Assembly (NCBI GenBank): GCA_963788085.1
Contig: CAWBFS010000071.1
Location: 1-64,000, forward strand
Direction: 5' to 3'
Origin: AP-15 sp963788085
GTDB lineage: Bacteria > Pseudomonadota > Alphaproteobacteria > ATCC43930 > CGMCC-115725
DNA length: 64,000 nucleotides
Part shown: positions 39,157-49,036 of the stretch, piece by piece
Layout: each line of letters begins with the position of its first letter
How positions within the stretch are numbered: position 1 is the stretch's first letter
Notes under the pieces: generated by a model
The model's database searches: none
Told to the model about the DNA's origin: nothing
What the model saw: only the letters and a program-made list of their open reading frames with translations
Translations under genes and position numbers: made by a program

Positions 39157-39944
39157 GTGCCGAAATTCGCCGCCAATCTCAGCTTCATCTTTCAGGAAGT
39201 CGGGTTTCTCGACCGCTTCGCCGCCGCCGCCGCCTGCGGCTTCAAGGCGGTCGAATATCTCTCCCCCTATGAGCATCCGCCCGAGGTCATCGCGGAGCAA
39301 CTGAAACGCCATGGGCTCGTCCAGGCATTGTTCAACATGCCGCCCGGTAACTGGGCGGCGGGCGAGCGCGGCACCGCCGCCTTGGCCGGGCGGGAGCAGG
39401 AATTCCGCGACGGGGTTGAAACAGGCGCTCGGCTACGCCAAGGCGACGAACTGCAGGCTGCTGCACGCAATGGCCGGGGTGTTGCCGGCCGGGCAGCGAC
39501 CGGGTGGAGGCCGAGCGCGTCTATGTCGCGAATTTGCGGCATGCGGCCGAGAGGCTGGCGCGCGAAGGCATTACCGTCATCATCGAGCCGATCAACAACC
39601 GCGACATCCCGGGCTATTTCCTCAACACGACCACCCAGGCGATGTCGGTGATCGAGCGCGTCGGGCACCCGAACCTGAAATTACAGCTCGATCTCTATCA
39701 TGTGCAGATCATGGAGGGCGATCTCGCCCACCGCATCCGCACTCTCGCCGGCCACTACCCGCATGTCCAGATCGCCGGCAACCCCGGTCGGCACGAGCCC
39801 GATGTCGGCGAGATCAACTACCCGTTCCTGTTCGACCTTTTCGACGAGCTCGGCTATTCGGGCTGGATCGGCTGCGAGTACCGGCCCAAGAGCGAGACGC
39901 GGGCGGGCCTCGGCTGGGCGAAGCGCTACGGCATCCAGGGCTGA
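39157..39944 (+). CDS. otnI: 2-oxo-tetronate isomerase (hydroxypyruvate isomerase family), two frameshifts
   Basis: About 262 residues from GTG 39157 with AAGGA upstream. AP-endonuclease-2 TIM barrel: PKFAANLSFIFQEVGFLDRFA at the start, EPINNRDIPGYFLNTT (metal Glu), LKLQLDLYHVQIMEGDL (Asp/His) and IGCEYRPKSETRAGLGW (final metal Glu). Extra bases at GGGG (39412-39415) and near 39494 shift the frame twice. Correcting both yields an ordinary OtnI. It interconverts 2-oxo- and 3-oxo-tetronate. It is followed directly by denD. Confidence 0.85.
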
Positions 39945-39947
39945 GCG

Positions 39948-40913
39948 ATGCGCGTCGTCATTACGGGCGGTTGCGGATTTCTCGGCCAGCGGGTCGCATT
40001 GCAGCTGCTCGCGCGGGGTGATGTCGACGAGCTGGTTCTGTTCGACAACGCGCCTCCGGCCTTGCCTCTGCCGGAGGACAAGCGGCTAAGGGTCGAAACC
40101 GGCGATATCGCCGACCGCGAGGCGGTGCAGCGGGCGATCACCCCGGGCACGGGTTCGGTTTTCCACCTTGCCGCGGTGGTCAGCGGCCAGGCGGAAGCCG
40201 ATACCGACCTCGGCTATCGGGTCAATCTCGACGGGACGAGGGCGGTGCTCGATGCCTGCCGAGCGCTCGCGACCTGCCCACGGGTGGTTTTCGCGAGCTC
40301 GCTCGCGGTCTATGGCGGCGCGCTGCCGCCGGCGGTCGGCGACGACACCCCGCTGACGCCACAGACCTCATACGGCACGCAGAAGGCGATCGGCGAATTG
40401 CTGGTCAACGATTACAGCCGCAAGAGATTTGTCGACGGCCGCGCCGTCCGGTTGCCGACCGTGGTCGTGCGGCCGGGCCGGCCCAACCGCGCCGCCTCGA
40501 CCTTCGCGTCATCGATGATCCGGGAGCCACTCGCCGGTCGCGAGGCGGTCTGTCCGGTATCGCCCGACACGGTCATGGCGCTGGCTTCGCCGCGGCGTAT
40601 CGTGGCCGGCCTGCTGCACGCCCACGATCTGCCCGCCGACGCCTTCGGCGCGAGCCGGTCATTGCAGCTCCCGGGCTTCTCCGTGGCGGTCGGCGAGATG
40701 GCCGCCGCGGTCCGCCGAGCCGGCGGCGAGGCGGCCTATGCGCGTATCCGCTGGCAACCCGATCCGCAGATCCAGCAGATCATCTCCGGCTGGCCGCAAG
40801 CGCTCCACGCTCCGCGCGCCGAAGCGCTCGGCTTCGCCGCCGACACCGGCATCGACGAGGTGGTCCAAGCCTTTATCGAGGACGACCTCGAGATGCAGAA
40901 GCAGCTCGTTTAG
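39948..40913 (+). CDS. denD: D-erythronate dehydrogenase
   Basis: 321 residues of the extended SDR (NAD-dependent epimerase) fold: RVVITGGCGFLGQRVALQLL (GGxGxxG), VFASSLAVYGG and YGTQKAIGELL (Tyr-x3-Lys). The catalytic pocket phrases RLPTVVVRPGRPNRAAS and VCPVSPDT are typical of DenD. The enzyme oxidises D-erythronate to 2-oxo-tetronate with NAD+. It starts 3 bp after the otnI stop, so the two are one operon. Its end overlaps the antiporter gene tail to tail. Confidence 0.88.
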   Translation: MRVVITGGCGFLGQRVALQLLARGDVDELVLFDNAPPALPLPEDKRLRVETGDIADREAVQRAITPGTGSVFHLAAVVSGQAEADTDLGYRVNLDGTRAVLDACRALATCPRVVFASSLAVYGGALPPAVGDDTPLTPQTSYGTQKAIGELLVNDYSRKRFVDGRAVRLPTVVVRPGRPNRAASTFASSMIREPLAGREAVCPVSPDTVMALASPRRIVAGLLHAHDLPADAFGASRSLQLPGFSVAVGEMAAAVRRAGGEAAYARIRWQPDPQIQQIISGWPQALHAPRAEALGFAADTGIDEVVQAFIEDDLEMQKQLV

Positions 40914-42682
40914 CCGCGTTGCTGACGGAAACGTTGGAGCCAGAAGCGCCACCGGTGAACCGGCGCTGGTTCGAGTTCGACGCCGACCTGGGTGATCGCG
41001 TCCCCTTGCATGTCGCGCACGATGAGTTCCACTGCGCCAAAGCGCGTCCGGTCTCCGACCGCGGGTGTCCCGCCGAGCCTGCTTGCCAAAAACTCTGCAA
41101 GGGTCACAGCGCCGTCGGTGGCCGCTGCCGGATCATAGAGGTGCGCGATCGCGGCGAGTGCGGTAGTTCCCTCGAAAGCGAACTCGCCGAGCAGCCCGCG
41201 ATCATCCGCCCGGCTGCGCTCGGGGCGTGGTCCGAACACGCGATCGAGTAGGGCAAGATCCGCCGGGCGCGCCAGCGCGAGCACGTAGTCGCCGGGAGCG
41301 AGCGGCGAGGCAGACGCAGCGCTGCGAGCGATCCCATCCCGAATCACCACCAGAACGCTCGCTGTCGGCGGGAGCGGCAGCGCCTGCACGGTTTTGGAGG
41401 CGGCCCGGCAGCGCGCTTCCACTCGGTAGCCTGCCACCGTGTTCTCGTCGCCGAGCCGGCCGGGTAGATCGATGTCCAGCCGGGAGGCCTGCTGGAGGGG
41501 CGGCACGTCCAGATCGAACATTCGCGCGGCAGCCGCGACTGTCCAACCCTGGAGGATCAGCGATATCAGAACTACAATGAACGCGACGCCGAAGAACATT
41601 GCCGCGTCCGGCAGCCCGGCGAGGACCGGAATTATCGCGAGGAAGATCGGGACGGCCCCGCGCAGACCGACCCACGAGATGAAGGCTATCTCTGGGCCGG
41701 TGTACCGAAAGGGTAGCAAGCATATCGCCACCGCCGCCGGCCGCGCGACCACCATGAGCACCGCAGCCACGACGAGCGAAGGTCCGAGTATCGAAACCAG
41801 GGCGCTCGGCTTGACGAGGAGGCCCAGCATGAGGAAGAGGACGATCTGGCTGAGCCAGGCAAAGGCGTCAAACGCTTGATTGATGACCTGAGTGGCACGA
41901 TGGCGGTGACTGCCCAATATGAGACCCGCCAGATAGGCGGCTAAAAACCCGCTTGCACCAGCTGTTTGGGCGGCGCCGAAGAGGGCGGTCCCACCGGCAA
42001 GCGCCAAAATGGGGTACAACCCTGACGTCGCGTCCAGCCGATTGACTAAAGCGAGCAGCAAGTATCCGCCGCCGATGCCGAAGCCAGCCCCACCCACAAC
42101 CTCTCGGGCCAATAGCGCCACAATGTGAGATACGGGCAAGGGCGCCGGGGCCACCAGCAGATTGACCAGGAGCACAGCGAGCAAAACCGAGATCGGGTCA
42201 TTGATGCCGGACTCGATTTCGAGAATGGCGGCGATACGCGCCCGCAGCTCGAGACGGCGCAGATGCAACAGCGCTGAGACGGCCGCCGCGTCGGTCGGCG
42301 CAACAATCGCGCCGATCAGCAATCCCCGAGTCCACGAGGTGGAGAAAAGTAATGCCGCCGCCGCTCCGACGATTGCGGCCGTGACGATTACGCCGATGGT
42401 GGCAAGGGCGAGCGACGGCCACAGCGCCCGTTGGACATCCTTCGGATCGGTGCGCAGCCCGCCATCGAACAGAATGATGGCGAGAGCGATGCTGCCAATC
42501 AGATAGGCGGCGTCAAAGTCGCGAAAGAGGATGCCGCCCGGTCCCTCTTCCCCCGCGAGGATGCCCAGTCCTAGAAAAACCAGCAGTAAGGGAGCCCCGA
42601 AACGCGCCGAGAACACGCCGGCGAAAATGCTCAGCAGCACCAATGCGCTGCCGAGCAAGATCAAGTGATGGCTGGTTTCCAC
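40910..42682 (-). CDS. CPA1-type K+(Na+)/H+ antiporter with RCK_C and C-terminal CorC-like domain
   Basis: 590 residues. About 12 membrane helices (1-385) including LAGEEGPGG and the transport site ESGINDPISVLLAVLLVNLL (Asn-Asp). The cytoplasmic C-terminus contains a TrkA-C-like part (VQALPLPPTASVLVVIRDG...PLAPGDYVLALARPADL) and a CorC/HlyC-like end. The domain order matches NhaP2/CvrA K+/H+ antiporters. It starts at GTG 42682, with only a weak ribosome site. It stands next to kup, forming a potassium export/import pair. Confidence 0.85.
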   Translation of the reverse strand: METSHHLILLGSALVLLSIFAGVFSARFGAPLLLVFLGLGILAGEEGPGGILFRDFDAAYLIGSIALAIILFDGGLRTDPKDVQRALWPSLALATIGVIVTAAIVGAAAALLFSTSWTRGLLIGAIVAPTDAAAVSALLHLRRLELRARIAAILEIESGINDPISVLLAVLLVNLLVAPAPLPVSHIVALLAREVVGGAGFGIGGGYLLLALVNRLDATSGLYPILALAGGTALFGAAQTAGASGFLAAYLAGLILGSHRHRATQVINQAFDAFAWLSQIVLFLMLGLLVKPSALVSILGPSLVVAAVLMVVARPAAVAICLLPFRYTGPEIAFISWVGLRGAVPIFLAIIPVLAGLPDAAMFFGVAFIVVLISLILQGWTVAAAARMFDLDVPPLQQASRLDIDLPGRLGDENTVAGYRVEARCRAASKTVQALPLPPTASVLVVIRDGIARSAASASPLAPGDYVLALARPADLALLDRVFGPRPERSRADDRGLLGEFAFEGTTALAAIAHLYDPAAATDGAVTLAEFLASRLGGTPAVGDRTRFGAVELIVRDMQGDAITQVGVELEPAPVHRWRFWLQRFRQQRG

Positions 42683-42818
42683 CGCTTGACCGGTGAGTCA
42701 AGTCGGGTGGCATCGCCGGTCCGCACTCCAGTCTGCTTGCCGGGGGCCATCGGCTTTCTCCTCACATCTCTAGCTGGCTTGGTTAACCTCTCCGCGTGCA
42801 GAGTTGCGATGGCGTCGC

Positions 42819-44727
42819 TCAGATCTCGACTTCGAGGCCCATCTCGACGACCTGTCCCGTAGGGACGCCGAAATAGGCGGCCGGCAGATTGGCGTTGAGG
42901 TGCATCGCCGCGAAGAGCCGTTCCCGCCATACCGCCATCCCGGGCACCTTGCCGCTCGGGATGACCATGACCCTTCGCGAATAAAAGGTGATCCGGTCCG
43001 GGTCGATCCCGCGCAGACTCGGGTCGCGGCAAGCAAGCTTCAGCCCCTCCATGACATTGGGATGCTCCATGAATCCGAAATGCAAGGTGACCCGGGTAAT
43101 GCCGGCACCCACCGGCGCGAGCTTGACGCGCTGGTCGGGATCGACGCGCGGCGCATCGCTACTGACCGCCGAGACCAGCAACACCCGCTCGTGCAGCACG
43201 CGATTGTGCCTGAGGTGATGCGTCAAGGCGAGCGGTATGCCCGAGCTTCCCGCAGTGAAGATCGCGGCGGCTCCCGGCAGGCGGAGGGGCGGGTTCTCGA
43301 GCACCCAGTCGACGAACTCGTCTTCGCGCTGCCGCATCCCGGAGCGCTGGCGCTCGAGCATCTGGTACCCCGTGCGCCAGGTCAGCATCAGGAACGCGAC
43401 GACGCACGCCAATAGGAGCGGGAACCAGCCGCCCGCGAGCAGCTTTGTCGCGTTGGCGGCAACGAAGATAAGTTCGACGACGAGCAGTGATCCGTTGACG
43501 GCCGCAACGGCGAGCGGGTTGTAGCCCCATTGCAGGGCCACAAGGGCTGCGAGGACCGTGGTGACCGCCATCAGTATCGAGACGGCGATGCCGTAGGCGC
43601 CGCCCAGCGCGTCGGAGGAGCCGAAGGTGATGACCGCCCCGAGCGTGCCGGCGGCGAGCAGCCAGTTGACCATCGGCATGTAGATCTGCCCCTTCTCGTG
43701 GCTGGCCGTATGGAGCACCCGCATGCGCGGCAGAAAGCCGAGCTGGATCGCCTGCTGGGTCAACGAGTACGCGCCGGAGATGATCGCCTGCGAGGCGATG
43801 ATGGTCGCCACCGTCGCGAACGCCACCATCGGATAATGGAGCCATCCCGGCGCGAGCAGATAGAACGGATTCTCGATGGCGCTCGGGATCGGCCAGGAGC
43901 AGCGCTCCCTGGCCGAAATAATTCAGGACCAGAGCGGGCAAGACAATCGCGAACCAGCCGAGGCGGACCGGCAAGCGGCCGAAATGGCCCATATCCGCAT
44001 ACATCGCCTCGGCGCCGGTGACCGTGAGAAAGGCGGCGCCGAGCACGGCAAAACCGATGCCCGGTCCCGCATCGAGCAGGTAGATCAGCGCATGATGCGG
44101 GCTCAGTGCGCCCAGGATCTCCGGTGCGCCAATGATCCCGCGCAGGCCGAGCACGCCGATCGCGAGGAACCAGATCAGCATGACCGGCCCGAAAATGTTG
44201 CCGATGAACGCGGTTCCCTTGCGTTGAACCAGGAACAGGCCAATCAGGATCGCGATGCTGATCGGAACGACGACAGGCGCGAGCTGGGGTGCGTCGAGCT
44301 TGAGGCCTTCCACGGCGCTCAGGACCGAGATTGCCGGCGTGATGACGCCGTCGCCATAGAGCAGCGCGGCGCCGATCAGCCCGACGATCAGCAGCGAGGC
44401 GCGCCAGCTCCCGGCCGGCGCACGCCGGACATCGAGAAGCGCCAACAGCGCGACGATGCCGCCCTCGCCGCGGTTGTCGGCGCGCATGATCAGGATGGCG
44501 TATTTGAACGAGACGATCACGATCAGCGACCAGAGGATCACCGATACGATGCCGATGATGGTTTCGGGCGTGATCGCTCCGGCGGCGTCTGCGGCCTGCT
44601 TGAATCCATAGAGCGGGCTCGTGCCGATGTCGCCGTAGACGATGCCGAGCGCCGCGAGAGTAGCGGTGGCGGGCACTTGCCGTGCTTCAATCCGGGGTAG
44701 CACTGCCGCTTGAAGGGTTCTGGCCAT
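42819..44727 (-). CDS. kup: Low-affinity K+ uptake protein Kup, one frameshift
   Basis: About 636 residues from ATG 44727 (GGGGAGGACGAAGC upstream). N-terminal signature ALGIVYGDIGTSPLYGFKQA, then GEGGIVALLALL, LLYGDGVITPAISVLSAVEG, and GAEAMYADMGHFG. An extra G in GGG (43885-43887) separates helix 8 from NPFYLLAPGW and the rest. The C-terminal cytoplasmic part ends FGVPTGQVVEMGLEVEI. Kup imports K+ with H+ and is constitutive. Upstream, after a 160-bp gap, lies an MscS remnant. Confidence 0.92.
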
Positions 44728-44890
44728 TGCTTCGTCCTCCCCGACCTCCACAAATTTGAGCCGAAACTCTTGCAAAAGGAAACAAGTGCTTATCAAGCGG
44801 CGCGCCGATTCCTGCGGTCGCTTTGTAACCGTTCTCGTGCAATGATCAGCGGTCTTGCGGAATAGGCCGTCAGCGGCTGGGGAGGCGAGG

Positions 44891-45022
44891 ATGGCCTTCG
44901 GCGAGACGGCTATCGAGCTCGGATTGCGGTTTTGGATCCAGGACGCCCAGAATGGCGTCCATAACATCAAGAACCAGGTCCTATACGAGATCTGGCGATT
45001 GTTTCAGCAATGCGCGCGGTGA
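44891..45022 (+). pseudogene. C-terminal fragment of an MscS-family channel gene
   Basis: ATG 44891 with a strong GGGGAGGCGAGG site encodes 43 residues: MAFGETAIELGLRFWIQDAQ followed by NGVHNIKNQVLYEIWRLFQQ and stop. This is the conserved cytoplasmic end of MscS-type mechanosensitive channels. The channel pore is missing. The final GIEIPFPQ part normally present is replaced by CAR-stop. Confidence 0.6.
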
Positions 45023-45044
45023 TGAGCTCGTTTAGCGGATTTGG

Positions 45045-46353
45045 CTAATCGCCGGCGGCTTCGAGTGCTCGCGGCACCACCGCCGCGGGTGTCTCGCGTA
45101 CGCCGATGGCGGCGACAATCGCGGCGAACAGGCCGAATAGGGCGAGCGCGTATAGCCCGCCGCTAAAGCTGCCGGTGGCATCTCTGAACCAGCCGACGAT
45201 CGGCGGGCTGGCGCTGCCGCCCAAAATGCCGACCGAGTTGACCCAGGCGATGCCGCTCGCCAAGGCCGGCCCCGTCAGGAACACCGCCGGCAGCGGGAAC
45301 AAATGGGCGTTCGACGCGTAGAGGCCGATCGTGGCGAGCGACAGCCCCAGCACCGCCCAGTAGGTGTTGCCGACCAGCCCGGCGATCAGGCATCCCACCG
45401 CCATCGTCGTGCAGGAGGCGGTCAGGTTCCATCGCCGCTCGTTCTTGCGGTCGGCATAGCGGCCCCAAACGATCATCCCGATAGTCCCGAGCAAATAGGG
45501 GATCGCGGTGGTAAAGCCGGTCTGCATGTTCGTCAGACCGAGCTGCTTGATGATCTGCGCGGCAAACACCGCGATCCCGACACTGACGCCGGCTTGGCCG
45601 AAATGGATTGCCGCGAGTGCGAGCACGCGTGGGTTGAACAGGGTCTGGAGCACCGAGATAGAGCGGCCGGTCTCGACGATCCGCCGCTCTTTCTCCATCT
45701 CTCCCGCCAGCCATGCACGCTCCTCGGCGTTCAACCAACGCGCCTGCGCCGGGCGGTCGGTCAGATAGAAAAACGTAGCGATCCCGAAAATCACCGCGGG
45801 AGCCGCCTCGCAGAGAAACAGCCACCTCCACCCAGCGATGCCGAGGAATCCATCGAGCTCTAGAAGGCCGGTCGAAACGGGTGCGCCCAGCCCGATCGAT
45901 ACCGGGATCGCCGCCATGAACCCGGCGACGATGCGAGCGCGATGCGAGGGCGGAAACCAGTAAGTGAAATAAAGGATCATGCCGGGAAAGAAGCCCGGCT
46001 TCGGCAAGGCCAAGGAGAAAGCGCAGGGTGAAAAAGCTGACCGGTCCGCTGATGAACGCAAACGCGCCCGAAACCAGGCCCCAGCTCACCATTATGCGGG
46101 CGATCCAGCGCCGCGCGCCGACCCGGTCGAGGATCAGGTTGCTCGGCACCTCCAAGAGAAAATAGCCCCAAAAGAACGCCCCGGCGCCGAGCCCAAAGAT
46201 ATAGGAGCTCAAGCCGAGATCCTTGTTCATCGTCAGCGCGGCGAACCCGATATTCACGCGGTCGAGATAGCAGATGAAATAGAGGATGAAACAGAACGGC
46301 AATAACCGCAGATAGACCTTCTTCATCGTCTGGCGCTCGATTGCCGTCATCAT
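45045..46353 (-). CDS. MFS transporter, anion:cation symporter (ACS) type, one frameshift
   Basis: About 436 residues, 12 helices. N-terminus LLPFCFILYFICYLDRVNIGFAALTMNKDLGLS is the ACS-family signature (GudP, tartrate and phthalate carriers). An extra C in CCC (45994-45996) breaks LAEAGFFPGMILYFTYWFP. The second half runs cleanly to 45045. The start is MMTAIERQTMKK, at 46353 behind AAGGAAACGATCC. It probably imports a sugar acid or aromatic acid with protons. It is divergent from the SDR-FAH pair. Confidence 0.85.
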
Positions 46354-46487
46354 GGATCGTTTCCTTCCGGTAATTTTTGGTATCGGCGGATGCGTTCGAC
46401 GAGGTTTCCGCCCGAGCCTGGCCCGAATTCCCGAACCGCCAGCTTTGTCAATTTACAGGGATGCGCCGCGCGTGGCAATTTGAGGCC

Positions 46488-47243
46488 ATGGCGGGACGGC
46501 TCGCAGGTAAACGCGCGCTGGTGACGGCGGCCGGGCAAGGGATCGGCCGCGCGGCGGCGCTGGCTTTTGCCGCCCAGGGGGCGAGCGTGCTGGCGACCGA
46601 CATCGCCGAGGACAAGCTGGCGCCGCTCGCCGATGCGCTGATCGCAACGCGCCATCTCGATGTAACCGATGAAGGGGCGATCGCGGCTCTGGCGGACGAG
46701 CTCGGGCCGCTCGACGTGCTGTTCAACTGCGCCGGCTTTGTCCATCACGGGACGATCCTCGACGTGGCTCCGGTCGAATGGGACGCGTCCTTCGTCCTCA
46801 ATGTACGCTCGATGTACCTGACGATCCGCGCGTTTCTGCCCAAGATGGTCGAGCGCGGAACCGGCGCTTCGATCATCAACATGTCGTCCACCGTTTCGTC
46901 GATCAAAGGCGCGCCGAACCGCTGCGTTTACGCCGCGACCAAGGCGGCAGTGATCGGGTTGACCAAATCGGTCGCCGCCGATTTCATCGTGTCGGGCATC
47001 CGCTGCAATGCGATCTGCCCGGGCACCATCGCGACCCCCTCGCTCGAGGACCGCATAGCGGCGCAGGGGGCACATGTGGTAGGCGGCACCGACGCCGTAC
47101 GGCGCGCCTTTGTCGAGCGCCAACCGTTGGGACGGCTCGGAACGGCCGAGGAAGTCGCGGCGCTAGCTGTTTACCTCGCCTCAGATGAATCGGCGTTCAC
47201 CACCGGCGCGATCCACGTGATCGACGGCGGCTTTACGCTCTGA
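46488..47243 (+). CDS. Short-chain dehydrogenase, 2-keto-3-deoxy-L-fuconate dehydrogenase-like
   Basis: 251 residues from ATG 46488 (GAGGCC just before). Cofactor motif VTAAGQGIGRAAALAFAAQG, Asp in LATDIAED favouring NAD+, active site in NMSSTVSSIKG and YAATKAAVIGL. The phrases NCAGFVHHGTILD and VLNVRSMYLTIRAFLPKM resemble 2-keto-3-deoxy-L-fuconate dehydrogenases and DHRS6. The FAH-family hydrolase 19 bp downstream fits the next step of a non-phosphorylating 6-deoxysugar acid pathway. Substrate assignment is inference. Confidence 0.85.
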   Translation: MAGRLAGKRALVTAAGQGIGRAAALAFAAQGASVLATDIAEDKLAPLADALIATRHLDVTDEGAIAALADELGPLDVLFNCAGFVHHGTILDVAPVEWDASFVLNVRSMYLTIRAFLPKMVERGTGASIINMSSTVSSIKGAPNRCVYAATKAAVIGLTKSVAADFIVSGIRCNAICPGTIATPSLEDRIAAQGAHVVGGTDAVRRAFVERQPLGRLGTAEEVAALAVYLASDESAFTTGAIHVIDGGFTL

Positions 47244-47262
47244 CGCAAAGAGGAGGTTTGCC

Positions 47263-48165
47263 ATGAAGCTTCTTCGCTATGGACCCGCGGGTCAGGAAAA
47301 GCCGGGTTTGCTCGACCGCGACGGCAAGATCCGCGATCTTTCGGGGGCGGTTCGCGACATCGACGGCGAGGCGCTCGCCCCGGCGTCGCTCGACCGGCTG
47401 CGACGGCTCGATCCGAGTACCCTGCCGCTGGTGCCCGGCAACCCGCGGCTCGGCCCGTGCGTCGCCCGGGTGTCGAAGATCGTCGCGATCGGTCTCAACT
47501 ACCGTGCGCATGCCGCGGAAACAGGCGCGGCGATCCCGAAGGAGCCGATCTTTTTTATGAAGGCGACCTCCTCGATCAGCGGGCCCAACGACGACGTGAT
47601 CATCCCGAAAGGTTCGGAGAAGACCGATTGGGAGGTCGAGCTAGGCATCGTGATCGGCAGTACCGCCCGCTACATCGCCGTTCATGACGCGCCCAAGCAC
47701 ATCGCCGGCTATTGCATCGTCAACGACGTCTCCGAGCGCGAATTTCAGATCGAGCGCGGCGGGCAATGGACCAAGGGCAAGAGCGCCGACACGTTCGCGC
47801 CGATAGGTCCTTGGGTCGTTACCGCCGACGAGGTGCCCGACCCCGGCAACCTCGCGCTGTGGACCGAGGTCAACGGCAAGCAGGTGCAGAACAGTAACAC
47901 CTCCGACCTGATCTTCGGGGTCGACCACATCGTCAGCTATGTCAGCCATTTCATGACGTTGCTGCCCGGCGACATCATCCCGACCGGCACGCCGTCGGGT
48001 GTCGGTCTCGGCATGAAGCCGCCGCAATTCCTCAAACCCGGCGACCGCATGCGGCTGTCGGTCGAGGGTTTGGGCGAGCAAAACCAGCGACTTGGTGGCC
48101 TTTACCGGATAGGTCGCCGAGCACCATCACAAGGGCGGCCCGGTCGATTGAATGGGCGGCGCTAG
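47263..48165 (+). CDS. Fumarylacetoacetate hydrolase-family protein, probable 2,4-dioxo acid hydrolase
   Basis: 300 residues as open, though probably 282. FAH core: SKIVAIGLNYRAHAAE, the Mg ligands in DWEVELGIVIG, NDVSEREFQIERGGQWTKGK, and TGTPSGVGLG. After GLGEQ the frame looks wrong. Removing one A from AAAA (48080-48083) gives TSDLVAFTG and a stop at 48112, a normal ending. In L-fucose and related acid-sugar routes this type cleaves a 2,4-dioxo-3-deoxy acid to pyruvate and a hydroxy acid. RBS AGAGGAG lies before ATG 47263. Confidence 0.87.
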   Translation: MKLLRYGPAGQEKPGLLDRDGKIRDLSGAVRDIDGEALAPASLDRLRRLDPSTLPLVPGNPRLGPCVARVSKIVAIGLNYRAHAAETGAAIPKEPIFFMKATSSISGPNDDVIIPKGSEKTDWEVELGIVIGSTARYIAVHDAPKHIAGYCIVNDVSEREFQIERGGQWTKGKSADTFAPIGPWVVTADEVPDPGNLALWTEVNGKQVQNSNTSDLIFGVDHIVSYVSHFMTLLPGDIIPTGTPSGVGLGMKPPQFLKPGDRMRLSVEGLGEQNQRLGGLYRIGRRAPSQGRPGRLNGRR

Positions 48166-48203
48166 CGTAATGTGAGTGCTAGCGCAATGCGGCGCATTTA
48201 CGC

Positions 48204-48209
48204 TATGAT
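48204..48209 (+). promoter_or_regulatory. Candidate -10 box of the cold-shock gene
   Basis: TATGAT, about 48 bp upstream of the start codon, is the best -10 match before the cold-shock gene. No good -35 is evident. Just upstream two near-identical 12-mers, GCTAGCGTAATG and GCTAGCGCAATG, are 6 bp apart. Confidence 0.3.
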
Positions 48210-48256
48210 TTAGCGTTCACGCGTTCACCGCATTCAATTTGCCGTTTAGAGGACCT

Positions 48257-48784
48257 ATGTACGACCGCCGCCCCGGCTTTTTCCGCGAAGACCTTCCCCC
48301 CGGTCGTCGCGTCGAAGCCAAAGTCAAGTGGTTCAACGCCAGCAAGGGTTTCGGGTTCGTCACCCCGACCGACGGATCCCAGGACGCGTTCCTGCCGATG
48401 GCGATCCTGCGTCGCGCCGGCTATGAGGACGTCCATGAAGGCGCTTCGATCACCTGCGAGGTCAGCGCCGGGGCGAAAGGCCCGCTGGTGACCACCGTCT
48501 TGAACGTCGACAACAGCACCGCGGTGGCGCCGCAGAGCGGGGGCGGCGGCATCGACCGCCGCGGCCCGCGGCCTTCCCAGACTTTGGAGGGCGCGGTGAA
48601 ATGGTTCGAGCCCGAAAAGGGCTACGGATTCATTTCACCCGACGGCGGCGGCAAGGATGTGTTCATCCACATCACTGCCCTGCGCCGCAGCGGCGTCAAC
48701 GCCCTCGATCCCGGTCAGCGGGTCAGGGTCGAGGCGGTCGACGGCAAGAAAGGCCTCGAGGCCGACCGCATCACCTTGATCTGA
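48257..48784 (+). CDS. Double-domain cold-shock protein
   Basis: 175 residues from ATG 48257 with GAGGAC just upstream. Two cold-shock OB folds: residues about 19-85 (EAKVKWFNASKGFGFVTP, AFLPMAILRRAG) and about 110-175 (EGAVKWFEPEKGYGFISP, DVFIHITALRRSG). RNP1 is KGFGFV and KGYGFI, while RNP2 in domain 1 is AFLPM instead of VFVHI. Such tandem proteins are typical of alphaproteobacteria and bind single-stranded RNA or DNA. Confidence 0.92.
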   Translation: MYDRRPGFFREDLPPGRRVEAKVKWFNASKGFGFVTPTDGSQDAFLPMAILRRAGYEDVHEGASITCEVSAGAKGPLVTTVLNVDNSTAVAPQSGGGGIDRRGPRPSQTLEGAVKWFEPEKGYGFISPDGGGKDVFIHITALRRSGVNALDPGQRVRVEAVDGKKGLEADRITLI

Positions 48785-49036
48785 GGGTGTCGGCTCCATC
48801 GAGGCGGGACGGGGGCGGCCGCCACCGCAGACGATATTTTGTGCAACTGTTTTCGGTTGAATCCGTTTCCTGCGAGGACCCGCGGTGCAACCTCATGGCA
48901 GCCGCGAAAAAGATTAGGATGCTTCGGCGCCGGTGAAATGCTACCCCTAGGTTAACGAGGATTGGCCGGACATTCACCCGCGTGAGCCGGAGGCAGTCCG
49001 CGCGCCGGCTTTGTCCATAATGACAAGAGCGAGACG

